Source: Pelargonium x hortorum | Lineage: Eukaryota > Streptophyta > Magnoliopsida > Geraniales > Geraniaceae | Assembly (NCBI GenBank): GCA_036897525.1 | Contig: JAYMTJ010000022.1 | Location: 56,243 to 120,242 of the forward strand | Reading direction: 5' to 3' | DNA: 64,000 nucleotides | In this document: in pieces, positions 25,129-36,800 of the stretch | Layout: every line of letters begins with the position of its first letter | Numbering within the stretch: the first letter of the stretch is position 1 | The notes under the pieces: model-generated | Database searches by the model: none | What the model saw: only the letters and a program-made list of their open reading frames with translations | Told to the model about the DNA's origin: nothing | Made by a program: the position numbers and the translations under genes

Positions 25129-27736
25129 GGAAACGTTGAACTTATACACGTATTATTCTACTTCAAATTACACCAAGTACACAAATTCTCGTATGCTAAT
25201 GAAAGGAACTTACTAGGCAGTCTTATATCTCATACAAGTTATATATAAATACTCCAACATAGGGTATGTTTATGTTATTTCCTCTTAATATTATACGGGC
25301 CCTTTTTTAGTAACAATTTCAATTGAGTTTTCGATAACGAGTCTTTTTTCAAGAAAGTTGTATACCTGTAGAATGCCCCGTGGATTTTTCACACTAAGAG
25401 TCCCGCAAAACCCTTTTCGGAGTGGAGAAGTCCTTTATACTGATGGTAGCAGCAAAGACAAACGTAGCTAATAAAAGGAGTTTTAACTGGAATACTTTAG
25501 ATTTAGAACTCAGTTCGGAAAGAAATGAAATATAGACGCGTTGAATCTAATCACTAAATTATTGAGCTAGGGGCACCCTTGCTGTACTTTAACCTTGTTA
25601 ATCGGGAATTAAGCTATAGCTTTAAGTTTTAGAAATGTAGTAGGTCCTGTGCACTTGATTGAAAGTAAATTCAATACGTTAGGAATAACTCCTTCCTTTT
25701 GTAAAAGGGTGCGCTGTTAATATAATATAATTTGGGCAATAAAGTAAGGGCCAAAATAAGGGGAACCCTAGCTTTCTAAGTCCTCAAGAATTTCCCTCTT
25801 TCATCCTATCCGTATCAGTAAATATACTTACCGGGAATATCTATCACTCGACTTTTTAGAGACAACGCTGCGGCATAGTAAAGTTTCGAACTCAGGATTT
25901 TTTTCCATTGTTTAACTCTTTAATAGGTCTAAGTACACAACACTCTTGGGATTCTAAAGTTTTTGAGTTGTCTTGTCTGGGTTAAAAAGAAAGACTGTAA
26001 CAGAAAGTAGGCGATACTGCTGTATAAGCGAGAGTTTCCTCGGTGTTAACTAAGTTAAAGAATACCCTGAAATACAGAATACTTGAACAAAGGAGTAACT
26101 TCCTATATTAGAATTAGATTCCAATAGATCCGGGGAAAGGAATTCCTTTAAACCCTTGAACACAGAGAACACAGAAAAGCAAGTAGACGACACCTCCTTT
26201 AAGCTACACTCAACTTATAAATTCAAGAATAAAGAAAGAAGTACTATTTATTAGAAAAAACCCTTATTCAGTAATTACTAAAATAATAAAGGAATTCTGT
26301 TCAGCTGTCTTTAAAGCGGTGTTTATAGTTGATATACTATACATTTTGAGGTCCATCTCAATCTTTCCTATGCTTTTTTTAATCTCCTCACTAACAGAAG
26401 CAACCCTTTTAAAGATAAAGAAGCTACCTTTTAATTAGAAGAAGTTTTCCAAGGATTTGGTTAAAATAGAATTACTGTGCTCAGTACATTTACTTCGGAT
26501 TTCCTAGGAAGGAAAATACTAGGAAGATAAAATCCCTAAAACTATAATTAATAGAGATAGAGTTATAAACAATCCGGTAAATTCTAGAGCAAGCAACAAA
26601 GAGCTATAAATAAGAGATTCCCTCCTCTTAGAAAGACAATACATAAGCATGGAATATGTGTATATATTTTTCAGTACCTATTCAATATTATATGGATGAT
26701 TTCTGAGTCATTCTTTGAACGCTTACATTAAGACTCTACAGCTCCGCCAGTAAAACTAAAGCTAAAGCTGGTTAGCTATATAAAAACAAGATCTAAGAAA
26801 TTGAGTTTTTGGAGATAAAGAGGAATAAATAAATATATTGAAGAGTTCTTCGGGTGTCCCGGCAAGTTCTCTAAGAACAAGGAGAATAACAAGAGTTTCT
26901 TAGCTAATACTTATTAGAAGGGTCTCAGTTCCTGTTTTGATTGAGAATTGTTGCGTTAGAGTTTTTACTGATTAAGGAAATTGTAATGAAAGTTTTTTTT
27001 ACAAGGCGTTATAAACTAAGTAAGCCGGGAGCACGAGCATGTCCCCTCTTTAAGTTAAGTCTGGAATATTGACTCAAAAAGTCTTCTCGTGTATATGCGC
27101 TATTTTCTATTTCTTTTCTCAAGTATTTAGTTTAGATAACCCTCCTTTAGATCTAAAATTCCTACTTACACTTAGCCGGTTTATTTCTAGCTTCTAAGCT
27201 AAGGCGGAAAAGGGGTGCTTTGTATATTCCGAGCCTAAACCTGTATAATTACCTACAAAGAGATTTTATCATAGGGTAGGGTTCCCCCAGACGGGTATTA
27301 AGATTAAAAAAGGGTAAATAAAAGGACTTCCTATCAATTAGTAGCTATACGTTTTAGACGTTTTAGCGCAAAAGTTTCTACCCTAGGCCTAGGAAATACG
27401 GAATTTTCTTAGTCTAATACAAAATAAGAATCCCTAACTGCCTTAGACTTAGAAACTTGTCCATTAAGCCGAATTTTTTTGAACAACTTAGATCCTAAAA
27501 TACCTGAAGAGAAGAAATTCTTGTAGTGGTGTAGTGGGAAAACTGCGGATTTAAATGAAACTAGAGACTCCCAATTTAAATAGGAGTAATACCCATTTTT
27601 TACATTTGACTAGGATAGCGTTCTATTAATAGGAAAGGAATTTGAGTCAAATTATCTTACAATAAAAAAGTACTGTATAAGTTCTAGTGTAAAACTTAGT
27701 AAAGGCAAACTTCTTTCAATATAACAACCAAACCAA

Positions 27737-27754
27737 GGTTTAGGTTTAGGTTTA
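27737..27754 (+). repeat. Three GGTTTA units
   Basis: ggtttaggtttaggttta, period six. It resembles telomere-type motifs but is far too short and internal to be a telomere. Confidence 0.85.
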
Positions 27755-28192
27755 CCTATAGAAAAGGCCCTGTTACTACCTCTTCTACATACAGAGTGTG
27801 GTATAAACCTGCTCTTAGTAAAACCTATATTCGGTTTAGATTAGGAAAAAAAACTTAAGAATTTTCGAAAATGAAGAATATAAAGATTTGTAAAAGGGAT
27901 ACCTACTAGAAGTTCTTTATAAATCACTTTTAGTTTAGGAAGAGAAGAGGGTATGCTTATAATAAGCGGGGTCTTAAGTATGATATTCAGTTGTCTAAGT
28001 AGGAACAGGTAGGTATATCCATAAGGCAATAAAGTAACACTACTTGGTTTCACTCCTATTAGGTAATCTTTATAAGAGGTAAATTCTATTCTTTGTAAAG
28101 TATAAAGCTAGGATAGTTTACTTGTGTGTAGGTAAAGAAAGATTTCCTTGTCATGTCGAGGATAACAGAAACCAGATAATTGTTTGTTGGGA

Positions 28193-28212
28193 TTCTAATT
28201 CTAATTCTAATT
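28193..28212 (+). repeat. TTCTAA short tandem repeat
   Basis: Three units of ttctaa and a partial fourth, period six, uninterrupted. Confidence 0.85.
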
Positions 28213-29109
28213 GTAGCTCTTAATTATATTATAGTTACTGGCAAGGAGTTTGTTTATACCATATAACCTTGAAAAAGTCTAAAGATTGCGTGCGTTGGAG
28301 TTGTATATTCTAGATTTTATTTAGCTCCTATTACAAGAATAAGGATAAGGTTTATTTATTATAATTGTTTTGATATAACAGTTTATGGAGCAGGCTATGC
28401 TTTTGTATTTAATATTTTTTTTACAGTGGCTCTACTAAAGGGTACTCACTAGAACTAAGGAGGAGCTCTCTCTAGGCCTTAATAAGGAACTTGACTAGAA
28501 TTCAGAAGTGATGGCAATATAAAAGTCTATATCTCGTAAGTTAAAGGGAGTTCAAGGTAACCCTACTATACCCGCAATTCCGATATTCCAATACCTGTTA
28601 AATAAGGACTAAAGGAAAAACTACCTTAGAATATAGGACAACAATAAGTAGGAGACTACGGAACACTCTATATAAACTTGTAACTTATCGGTAAAAGCTC
28701 TTGTAAAGCTCCACCTTAATTAAGAAAAAAAGAGTTTCATAAGAAAGTTATAGCTTGCTTAGGTTTCCTTCCAGCCTTGCTTGTAAGATAGTAAGTGTTA
28801 GACCCAAAAAATCTTTTTAAAATTAGGTGGGTTAGTTTTAATGATGCAAAACTGTAAACCGTAGCAATAGGAATCAAACCTATACGCAATCCTTATTAGG
28901 AAACCAGAAATCCTAGATTGAGTTCAAATCCAAAATCTAGCTTACTCATTTCTTTGGTATAGATTGTATCTGATGTCATTCATTGATTCTACAAGAGTAT
29001 TTTAATTTCTCGTAAGTAGCTTAGGAAAGTCTTGCGTTCCCTGTCAAGAATCTCATAGTTGTTTCAAGTTTGGGATAGTTTTTTAAAGCACGTCTTAGCT
29101 ATGCGTAAG

Positions 29110-29124
29110 AAAAAAAAAAAAAAG
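29110..29124 (+). repeat. Poly-A tract, 15 bases
   Basis: Longest homopolymer I found in the window. Confidence 0.9.
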
Positions 29125-29615
29125 GCTATTTATTAGTACTTTCTTGAAAAATTACCGGACGCGGTAGTTCAAAGTTAGGAAATAGCCTTAGAATAAGATA
29201 TCCCAGACAGTGAAGTATAGTCTAGCCTACTTGCCCAAATCAGTGCTTATAGTTCCTCAGATCAAAGTTCCGTGTGTTTGTACCTAAGTCTAACTTCAAG
29301 AAAAAAGGGTCTCAGAATCTTGCCTACAGTTCATTCCTAGCTATACTAAGTTTACATCTTTCTAAATCCTAAACGAGGCTCTTCCGTTCAGGTTAAAGTG
29401 GGTGCGTAGCTTTACTTTAAAGGAAGTTAGTAGCCTTTCTTTGTTTCCAATTTAGGGTAGGGTAAGTGGGAGTCAAGTAAAATGAAAGTCTGTTTTCCGG
29501 TTTTTTGGTGTTACAGTGTAAGGTGAACTGTACTAATACTCTTAAGCGTTAACCTCCCTCACTTCGTTACAGGTCGGTAACATGAATTGACTCGTTATTC
29601 TCCCTAAGTTTGTAT

Positions 29616-29661
29616 CCTCATTAACGATAAAAGCAAAGTACAATGAGGGCTTCGCGCCTTA
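29616..29661 (+). repeat. Composite: 7-bp inverted repeat joined to a GC-hairpin word
   Basis: cctcatt (29616-29622) and aatgagg (29642-29648) form an inverted repeat with a 19-base loop. The right arm runs directly into the dispersed hairpin word tgagggcttcgcgcctta (29644-29661). The loop contains ttaacgataa, which recurs with neighbouring words at 45944-45990. The upstream part (cttaagcgttaacctcc at about 29545) also has a diverged counterpart there (cttaaggcggtaacctcc). Confidence 0.55.
29644..29661 (+). repeat. GC-hairpin dispersed word, copy 1 of 3
   Basis: tgagggcttcgcgcctta is identical over 18 bases to the inverted copy at 41040-41057, and over 16 bases to 49100-49115. It folds into a short stem (agggc with gcctt, one G-U pair) around ttcgc. 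A degraded relative, agggctaccgcgcctt, is at about 10279. Chance recurrence of so GC-rich a word in this DNA is negligible. Confidence 0.75.
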
Positions 29662-32600
29662 AACAAGTAGTACACAATCTTATACTAAACAATTCTAAAC
29701 TTTTACTGTTGTTAGTACTATAACTTCGATTTCAGAATGGACCCTTCTAGGATCACAATTCTTAGCAAGTTATATTCTTAGGGTTCAAATTATTTCACAT
29801 TTAGAACTCTCCCAATTATGAGTACCCTTTAACATAAGCCTTTAGCGAGCAGTTTTTTTAGTCTTTTCTGTGGAATATAAGCTAATATTTCATTTCTTTT
29901 TTTTTGTCAACTCTCTTAGCATACTATAGGATATGAAGGACTCTACCGCGGTTTATGGAGTTATAGTTAGTGTACTAAAGCTAATACTAAAAAAACTCAG
30001 CTTTGTTTAAATCTTCATTATTTTTGATATTCTGCTTAATTAAGTAAAATTTATTTTATGACCATTCTTAGTGACTCTATTCTCTAGGTTTTGCAGTATT
30101 TCCCAGCTGGAGATAACTTAGAAACGAAAGTAAACAAATTTTTTCAAAAGTGTAGCTCTATGATACAATTCCTTTGACTTTGACCTAAATATGAGGAGTC
30201 TTGTGCTCCCTCGCTGAGTAGTGAGTTGGTGGATACGCATTAATTAATGGTTTTACTTCTACTTTTTAATACCCATGATAAAGAGTATACAAACAAATAA
30301 CTTCGAGCTCCTTGCTAATTGATACTACTTCATATATCAATTCGGATAAAACTTATGTATAGGTTTTAGTGTACAAACACTTTGACTCTACTAAGAGTTG
30401 CTTGTAGATTATTGTCTTCATTCCACAGATAAGAAAGAACATACACTCTAAATTGTCTAGAATTCGTAAGATACTCCTTTTCTTTTATCGTATATAGAAT
30501 GGGTATAGTAGGAGACGCCCAAATTAGGCAAGGTAGATATTTGAAGTTTCAGAGTTTCCGGTTACGGGTTTTGGGAGTTTTCCTTAAGAGTTTGTCAATA
30601 GGGTCTACACTACACAGATTTGACGAGGTAGACTCGTACCTCTTATGTATAGTCAGTATTCCCACTTATATATGAGCAACAAAGTTTCTAGATCTAAAGT
30701 CAATAGTTACGAATCTCATTACTGAAAACCTAAAAGAAATATAGCATTCCTTGATAGTGATTCAGTTTCTGATTGAAAATACACACAAAAAGTCTTTTTT
30801 GATTTGAAGCATCCGAATGAGTCTAATCCCTGCTCTGCTTGTTAATAAATTGAGTAGTACTAAATAGATGAAAAAAAGTATAAAGTTGAGTATCACAAAA
30901 TCTTTGAGAAACTTCTCGTACCTACTTTTTGGGTGGAAATAATTCTATTGCATAAGCCACTGTTAACAAATGGCGGCTGTCTCCGCGTAATAAAGGTAAA
31001 GACAAAGCTCTCTAAGCATCTGCTCTCTTGATTGAAGTGAACTTGACTCTTTGCTAATTGAATTGTCTGCTGCAGTACTATAGAAAAAAAGGAAAACCCC
31101 CAAAAGACTAGACTAACACACCCCTCTTTTATTAAGATTCTTGATAAATTTGTATTTTATTTAACAGCAACTAAATCCTTGCTGATCTAAAAACTCTCAT
31201 TACGGAAAAGAAATACTCAAGACTTTTAACTAGAAATCCCTTTAAATTGTAAAGTTACTAGTATAATTTTAGACTCACTGAAGTAAATATTAAAGCTAAA
31301 GAGCAGTACCTAACTTAGGTCGGGTAAACTTATCAAGTACAAACGTGAATTATAAAACTCAAAATCCTTTTCTTTTAGTATGACCTTAGATCCTTAAAAT
31401 TTAATACTCCTGTTAAAGAAGCATGAGAGTTCCCCTTGTAGTTAAAGCCTATAAAATCAATTTCTTTGAGTCAAGGGTATGGGAAAGACATCCTCTTGTT
31501 GTGCGCTCTTGCATGCAAGTCTCTTTTCTAAATTCTAGAGGTATAAAAAGAAAAGAAGGGCTAATAAGACTCTCTGTAAGTAGTTTTATATATTAAATAA
31601 AGGGGGCTGGTAAAGTAAAGATTGTGTCATGTGTCTTAGTCATTAAAAAGTACTTCCCTTTGTCTACAAAAAAAACTGTTAATAAAAGACCTTTATCAAA
31701 GTAAATTGGATAGTATAAATACCAAAAATTGAATTTATATATAAGTTACCAAGCTTGAGTGACGGAAAACTCTAATAAAGATCCCCTTTAGTGTACGAAG
31801 TCTAGCAGTTATTACTAAGATTATAATTACTTACAGCTAAGAATAGCCATATTATACTTAATCCGTTAAGAACTACTATATATATTATTCCTCCTTCCAT
31901 GAGTATAATAGATCACTATAATAGTAATCTGGACCTATAATAAACGAATGAGCTTCTTTGGAAAACAGAAGGATAAGGACTTTACTTACTATGGGCAAAC
32001 CCTTGATATAGTTAACTTATCTCCGCGGGCAACTTCTTATTTTATACCAAAAAAGCTAGTTAATCATAGTCCCTACCATTGAGTTTCCTTCCTATTCTTT
32101 CAATAAGGGTACAATATAACAAACTACACTAATAAGGCAACCCAGGCTTATAAAAAGGGGGTTGGTGTATGGAATAATCTAGGGGAACTCCATATAAAGT
32201 GAATATTGCTGAGCCATTCTAAGAAGATACTCTTACTTCTTAATCCTTATTAATTTTTCATTCACCCCACTAGCAGTCAGTGGATTTCTAGAGTTACCAT
32301 AACTATCTGTGAACTGATCAAATCAAGACAAAGTTTCCTATGTAGTCCCGAATTACATGGCGAACGGAGAAGGTCAGAACCCACAAAAAGGGCTTAGTAT
32401 CGGGTCCTTGGCTTCAGAAGAAATATAGCAAAAAAGTAAGACTGTACTGTCATTGAAAACACCGAACAAGCTTTTGTTTGGTATAGTCAAATATACTTAC
32501 ATTACAAAATTTTATTAGTCAAACTAAAGCACACTAGCCTATACTTTTCAAAGTATAAGGATCTCTTACGAAAAGAAACTGGATCTGATTGGAGCTCCCG

Positions 32601-34337
32601 AAGAAAAAAAAGACTAGCAGTACCAAACAGATTAATTACTTGGGCTAGTATAGACACAGATATTATAAAAAAGTAGAGCTTCTGCTGCTATAAAAAAAGC
32701 TAAATATGGGCTTAAAGAGAATTAGAATCAAACAATAACGTATAATAAAAAAAGTATAGAAGTTCAAAAATGTACAGACCTGAAGCCTTATTTACCTATC
32801 TAATATAAAGAAAGTAGGGTGTTGAAGGGTATGTATCAACCGCTAAATACGGATAAATACTGATGATTAAAAAAAAGTGATAATCTCGCAAAAGCAAAAG
32901 GGAGATCCAAAAATAGAAAACCATAAAGCCAAGGGGGTACAGTAGGCTGGGTTTTTTCTTAACCAAAGGGAATTTCCGTAATTTTGAGCCGGTACTGTTT
33001 TAAGAAATCAATTCTATGATCATTTGCGCGCGTTATAACAAAACAAGCTTTAGTGCACTTCCTTCCATATTTCTAATAATTATCATTATGTGTCAAAATA
33101 GGGAATCGCGGCATTTTAGTAATTAGAGGTCTTTTAATGTGTGGTTGCGTTATTTCAGCCCAAAGCTGATAATCTTGCGTATATACTTGATTTTTTTATA
33201 CCGGCTTCTTCTTCTTGAAAACAAATAAGAAAGAATAAGCATGAATCGACAGGGTTGTATACTTTAAACTGGATTCTCTAAGGAAATAATCTGAGAGTAT
33301 GAAGATATACCAAGCCTCAAGCCTTTCTTTCTCAGCGAGTTACTTTTGTTCTGCAATTCGAGACTAAGAGCCCTATAGCTACCTGAGACCGCTATAAGTG
33401 TTTTTTTTACCGAAGTGTAACACCTTTTCAAAGGAATATACAGAATATTAAGGACCTTTCTCCTATCCAGCTACAGAAAATTTTATCTCTTTTTTTTTGT
33501 ACCAACGTTCAGGGGTACCCTTATAAAAGTAAAGTATTGGGCGTATAAACAAACCCTGGAGCCCCTTGGTGTTTATTGAAGAAAAACTTCCCTATTAAAC
33601 TAACTGAGAAGTATTGTTTAGCTTGGCGTGTAACTTTCTTAACTGGTAGGCCCCATATCTAACAAAATGCTAAAAAATCCAATTAATTCTCGATTATCGA
33701 CACAAAAATTTGTATATTGACTACAATTGTTTGTGCTTGTGCTGTCATCATATTAAAATCCAGAGAAAAAACTCTTCTAGATGCAGTCTCCGCTATATCC
33801 TGGGTTAACTCAAAGAAATTTGAGAATTTTCCTCATTATATATTCCGGAGTTCTTTGTCTAGGCACAATTCCAGGCCAGGGAAGGTTGCTCAAATTTGTT
33901 TTTAGTATCACTTAAATGCATAAATCTGAAGCTAGTATCGGGGGGGAGTCTTGCTCTGTTAAAAAAAGAAAAGTAGGATTACATAATCATAATTATAGGG
34001 CTAAAATCTATTCTATAAAAGTTCTGTTTCTAGTACTCTTCGATATGTATTAAATAGTTGCTTAATTTAAAGATTCTTGTAAGTCAATTTTTTTTTTTAT
34101 TAAGAATCCCTTTTGTTTTTGTATTTTTTTGTATAATGGCAGCCTTTTAGAGAATTTTTTCTGACATAGTGGGGACTCTAGTACAAAGATTTTTAGAATC
34201 TTCGGCTAGTAATTAACTTGTTGGGGTTTCCTATCTTATTAAGATTGTGTATCATCCTCATTAAATTTAGTGATCTTATACTTTACTTATAATGACTCCT
34301 TTTGGAGATATCTCATAAATTGCTGATAGAGAGGTTG

Positions 34338-34404
34338 TCCTGAGATGCATAGATTCGAACCTACAACAATTTACGGTTTGAAGAATCACTTGACCCTCTG
34401 AGGA
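34338..34404 (-). pseudogene. tRNA-like remnant, Asn/Tyr features
   Basis: The 67-base minus-strand sequence starts TCCTCAG and ends CTCAGGA, which pair in six of seven positions as an acceptor stem. Between them lie a short D-arm (GGTC/GATT with a four-base loop) and the T-loop block TAGGTTCGAATC. TCCTCAG and GTAGGTTCGAATC match tRNA-Asn as I recall it, while the centre, CCGTAAAT, resembles the tRNA-Tyr anticodon loop (GTA). Position 33 would be C, the anticodon stem pairs poorly, and the T-arm needs an eight-base loop and leaves three extra bases. The alternatives are a decayed tRNA, a tRNA needing C-to-U editing, or coincidence. Confidence 0.33.
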
Positions 34405-34859
34405 AGGTAAGAACTTGTACTTCTTGATATTTCCCTAAACAAAGGATCCGAGGAATAAGTCAATATTTTATTTGTAACAAAGAATCAAAAGAGCGCATAA
34501 TTAAAGAGAATTTTCATGCCCGTATCTCGTATAAAAAAAAGTACGTGTTATATACATAGGGATGGAAGTACAAAATGCAGTTTCTATTTCTTTCTAATAG
34601 GACGCCTTGTGCAGCTTTTTTCTTAACTAAAAAGATATATCCAGGTAAAGCACTTGTCGATGCAATGAGGATCTAAAATACAAGAGGCCCGCCTGAAAAT
34701 CCTATTAACATAATATAATAAGCTTGGGCACTTTATCGTCATAGACCCTAGAAGTTTGCAATCAGCGAGTTCTAAGAGTTTGGCTTTTTTTTCTAATGAT
34801 CCGGATTTTAGAAAACAAAATCCCTATAGCTCGTGTACTTCTTTGTATGTAAAGGTGGG

Positions 34860-36800
34860 GTAAAAAGAACAAAAGGAATGTTATAGAATCAGTTTATGTT
34901 ATTTACCGGCTATTAGAATAGAACATCTACGAGAATACAATTCAGAAGTTGAGTAACTATCTAAACAAAGAAAGAAGTTTCTGTCTAATACTTTACCGAT
35001 AAGATAGAGCTACACACTTGCAAAGGACAGCTTTTCCCTCATGCGAATACTAAACAAGGACTCCAAACCGAAAGAAGATAATCAGGTTTATGTTATATCC
35101 TCTCTCCTTTTACTGCTTTACAAAAAAAAAAACCAGAATACTTCATAGCTATCTGAAAGCTATGCTACAAGGAATCTCAAAAGGTCAAAAGGAAATAGAC
35201 TTACACTGGTTTGCTTGCAATTCTAAGATCTACAGCTTTCACCGAAAGTGGCCCTGGAAATTAATACATTGTCAAGCTTGCTTGCCCTTTTCTATCCGCT
35301 TATGCAATACAAGAACCCAGAATACAAAGACCTGGAATTCATTTCACTATCTTAAACTGTATTCTCAAATGGGCCTAGAAAGCATTGTGCTTCGACTGCT
35401 GAGCTAGAGTATATATTATATATATCGGGGAAGTCCTGACACCTTGGTACCATTAAGACTCGGATTTCTAGTTAGTTCGGAATCTCACAAAGACAAGAAT
35501 TAATAAAGTGATTTCTAAACCGTAAGGGAAAATCTTAGGACTATACTATAACAAGAACACAAGACTGTTAAGGACAACTTCTCAAACTCAAGAGTTACAT
35601 AAAATTAAGAATTCCTAAAATAGTTGATATCCAGGAACTTCTAAGAGAATTCTGAGGCTCCAAAAACAAATAGCTGCTTGCCAAAGAATACAAAAACTCA
35701 GGAAAGCGCTCGGTTTACACCACCTTTCTTTCGAGACCTTTTAGCCCTTCTTCTAAATTCCTATCCCGTTAAAACAGTACTAATTGAAAAGAAATGTCGT
35801 AGGTTTGTTTGAATCCTGGTTTAGTTCTTCCTTTGTACTTTGTACTTGCCTAGATCCAGGTTACAAGGAGCCTATACAGAGTCCTAATAAAACATGAGGG
35901 TATTCTAAGGAGTCCTCTCCTTAAGTGATGGTATTGCCCGAGTCACTTTTTGGAAAGAATTTAACAATTCCTTATATAATGCAGTATAATTAATTTAGGA
36001 GAAGGGATTCCTGTCTTACAATTAGAAAGAGAGGATTTTCTATATTTTCAGTTGATCATGATTGGGTTTTAAGTTCTAATGTAATGGCACAGAATTGGTA
36101 CAGAATATTTTACCAGGTTGGACATGGTTAGGAAATGGAATTAAGAATTGGTTAGAACAATTCAAAGTTTTGGGAATCCTGATAATATATTTTAGGTTTT
36201 AGGAGAGTTCCTTAATTCTGAATCTTATGATAATATCTATTTTGTTTATAGTCCTAAGGATTTTCCCTTTACCGGATTCTTTTTAGGAAATATTTATTGT
36301 AGCTTTTCCCTCTTGTACTGAATCATTTTAGGGATTTAAGAATACATACCCTGAGAAGTCTTTTATTTTCCTTTGTTTGAGATTCCTTTAGAGTTATAGG
36401 ATTTATCTTAAGATCTTGTAGACTTTCAATTGTAGTGTTCTATTGGCGCAGTTTCCAGAAACAAACCCATATTTCTTATCTTACTTAGTAGTAACTCTTT
36501 TTTTATAGGTTTAGGATAGTTCCTGTATTCAAAGTTCTAGATAACCTGATAAAGTCATTTTAAACTATAGGAATTGGTATCCTTATTTGTATTAGTATTC
36601 CTAGCTATTGTAGCTTATAGACTTATAGACGGTGTTACAATCTGGATAGCCGGTTCGTTCTTGAGATTCCTAAATTAGAGTTTTTTTTGCTGGAGTTTAT
36701 GCAAGGTGTTCAAGATAGATAATGAATTCCTGGTTTGATAAGAGCCTTCTAGATAAAATACTTTAGTTTAAGCATTATTCATAAATTCTATTTTGCATTA
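34860..36800. repeat. B-type mosaic
   Basis: There is no supportable gene. The 105-codon frame at 35090-35407 crosses repeated words and is of chance length. Verified shared words: ggacagcttttccctcatgc at 35025-35044 (51602-51620 with one T fewer), caccgaaagtgg at 35240-35251 (51667-51678), and ttaccggctattagaat at 34903-34919 (38874-38890, one mismatch). The first two words occur in the same order at both loci but 196 and 47 bases apart. Confidence 0.5.

Larger units (their letters stand above)
21600..26040. other. A-type gene-free DNA
   Basis: No open frame of 60 codons. Content: a T-arm-like word with a tRNA-Pro-like neighbour on the minus strand around 21700-21770 (not defended), CCCCGGGG at 22445-22452, a tRNA-Asp-like T-arm at 23512-23533, a G/C cluster at 24932-24947 whose core GGGAGCTCCC is a perfect palindrome, a 10-bp hairpin at 25007-25029 and an AAGCTT-period tract at 25111-25128. 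The stretch 24080-24440 has B-type vocabulary. Confidence 0.5.
26040..34860. other. Mostly A-type gene-free DNA
   Basis: Open frames at 27841-28053 and 33717-33905 are 62-70 codons long and not credible. 26040-26700 has B-type vocabulary. Other content: short tandem tracts at 27737-27754 and 28193-28212, a 15-base poly-A at 29110-29124, the composite repeat at 29616-29661, a G/C cluster at 31777-31792, and the tRNA-like remnant at 34338-34404. A 22-base word at 33811-33832 is about 19/22 identical to 38171-38191. No promoter or rRNA is seen. Confidence 0.5.

Noticed and set aside
27737-27754. Telomere or internal telomeric repeat
   Set aside because: Only three six-base units, internal, with ordinary flanks.
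29100-29124. Poly-A tail of a retroposed transcript
   Set aside because: No target-site duplication or recognisable upstream gene sequence.
33811-33832. Shared ENFP residues in the frames at 33717 and 38028 as evidence of a protein family
   Set aside because: The similarity is a single 22-base AT-rich word (about 19/22); the rest of the translations do not align.
35090-35407. 105-codon open frame as a gene
   Set aside because: About four frames of this length are expected by chance; it crosses repeated B-type words, and the translation matches nothing I know.
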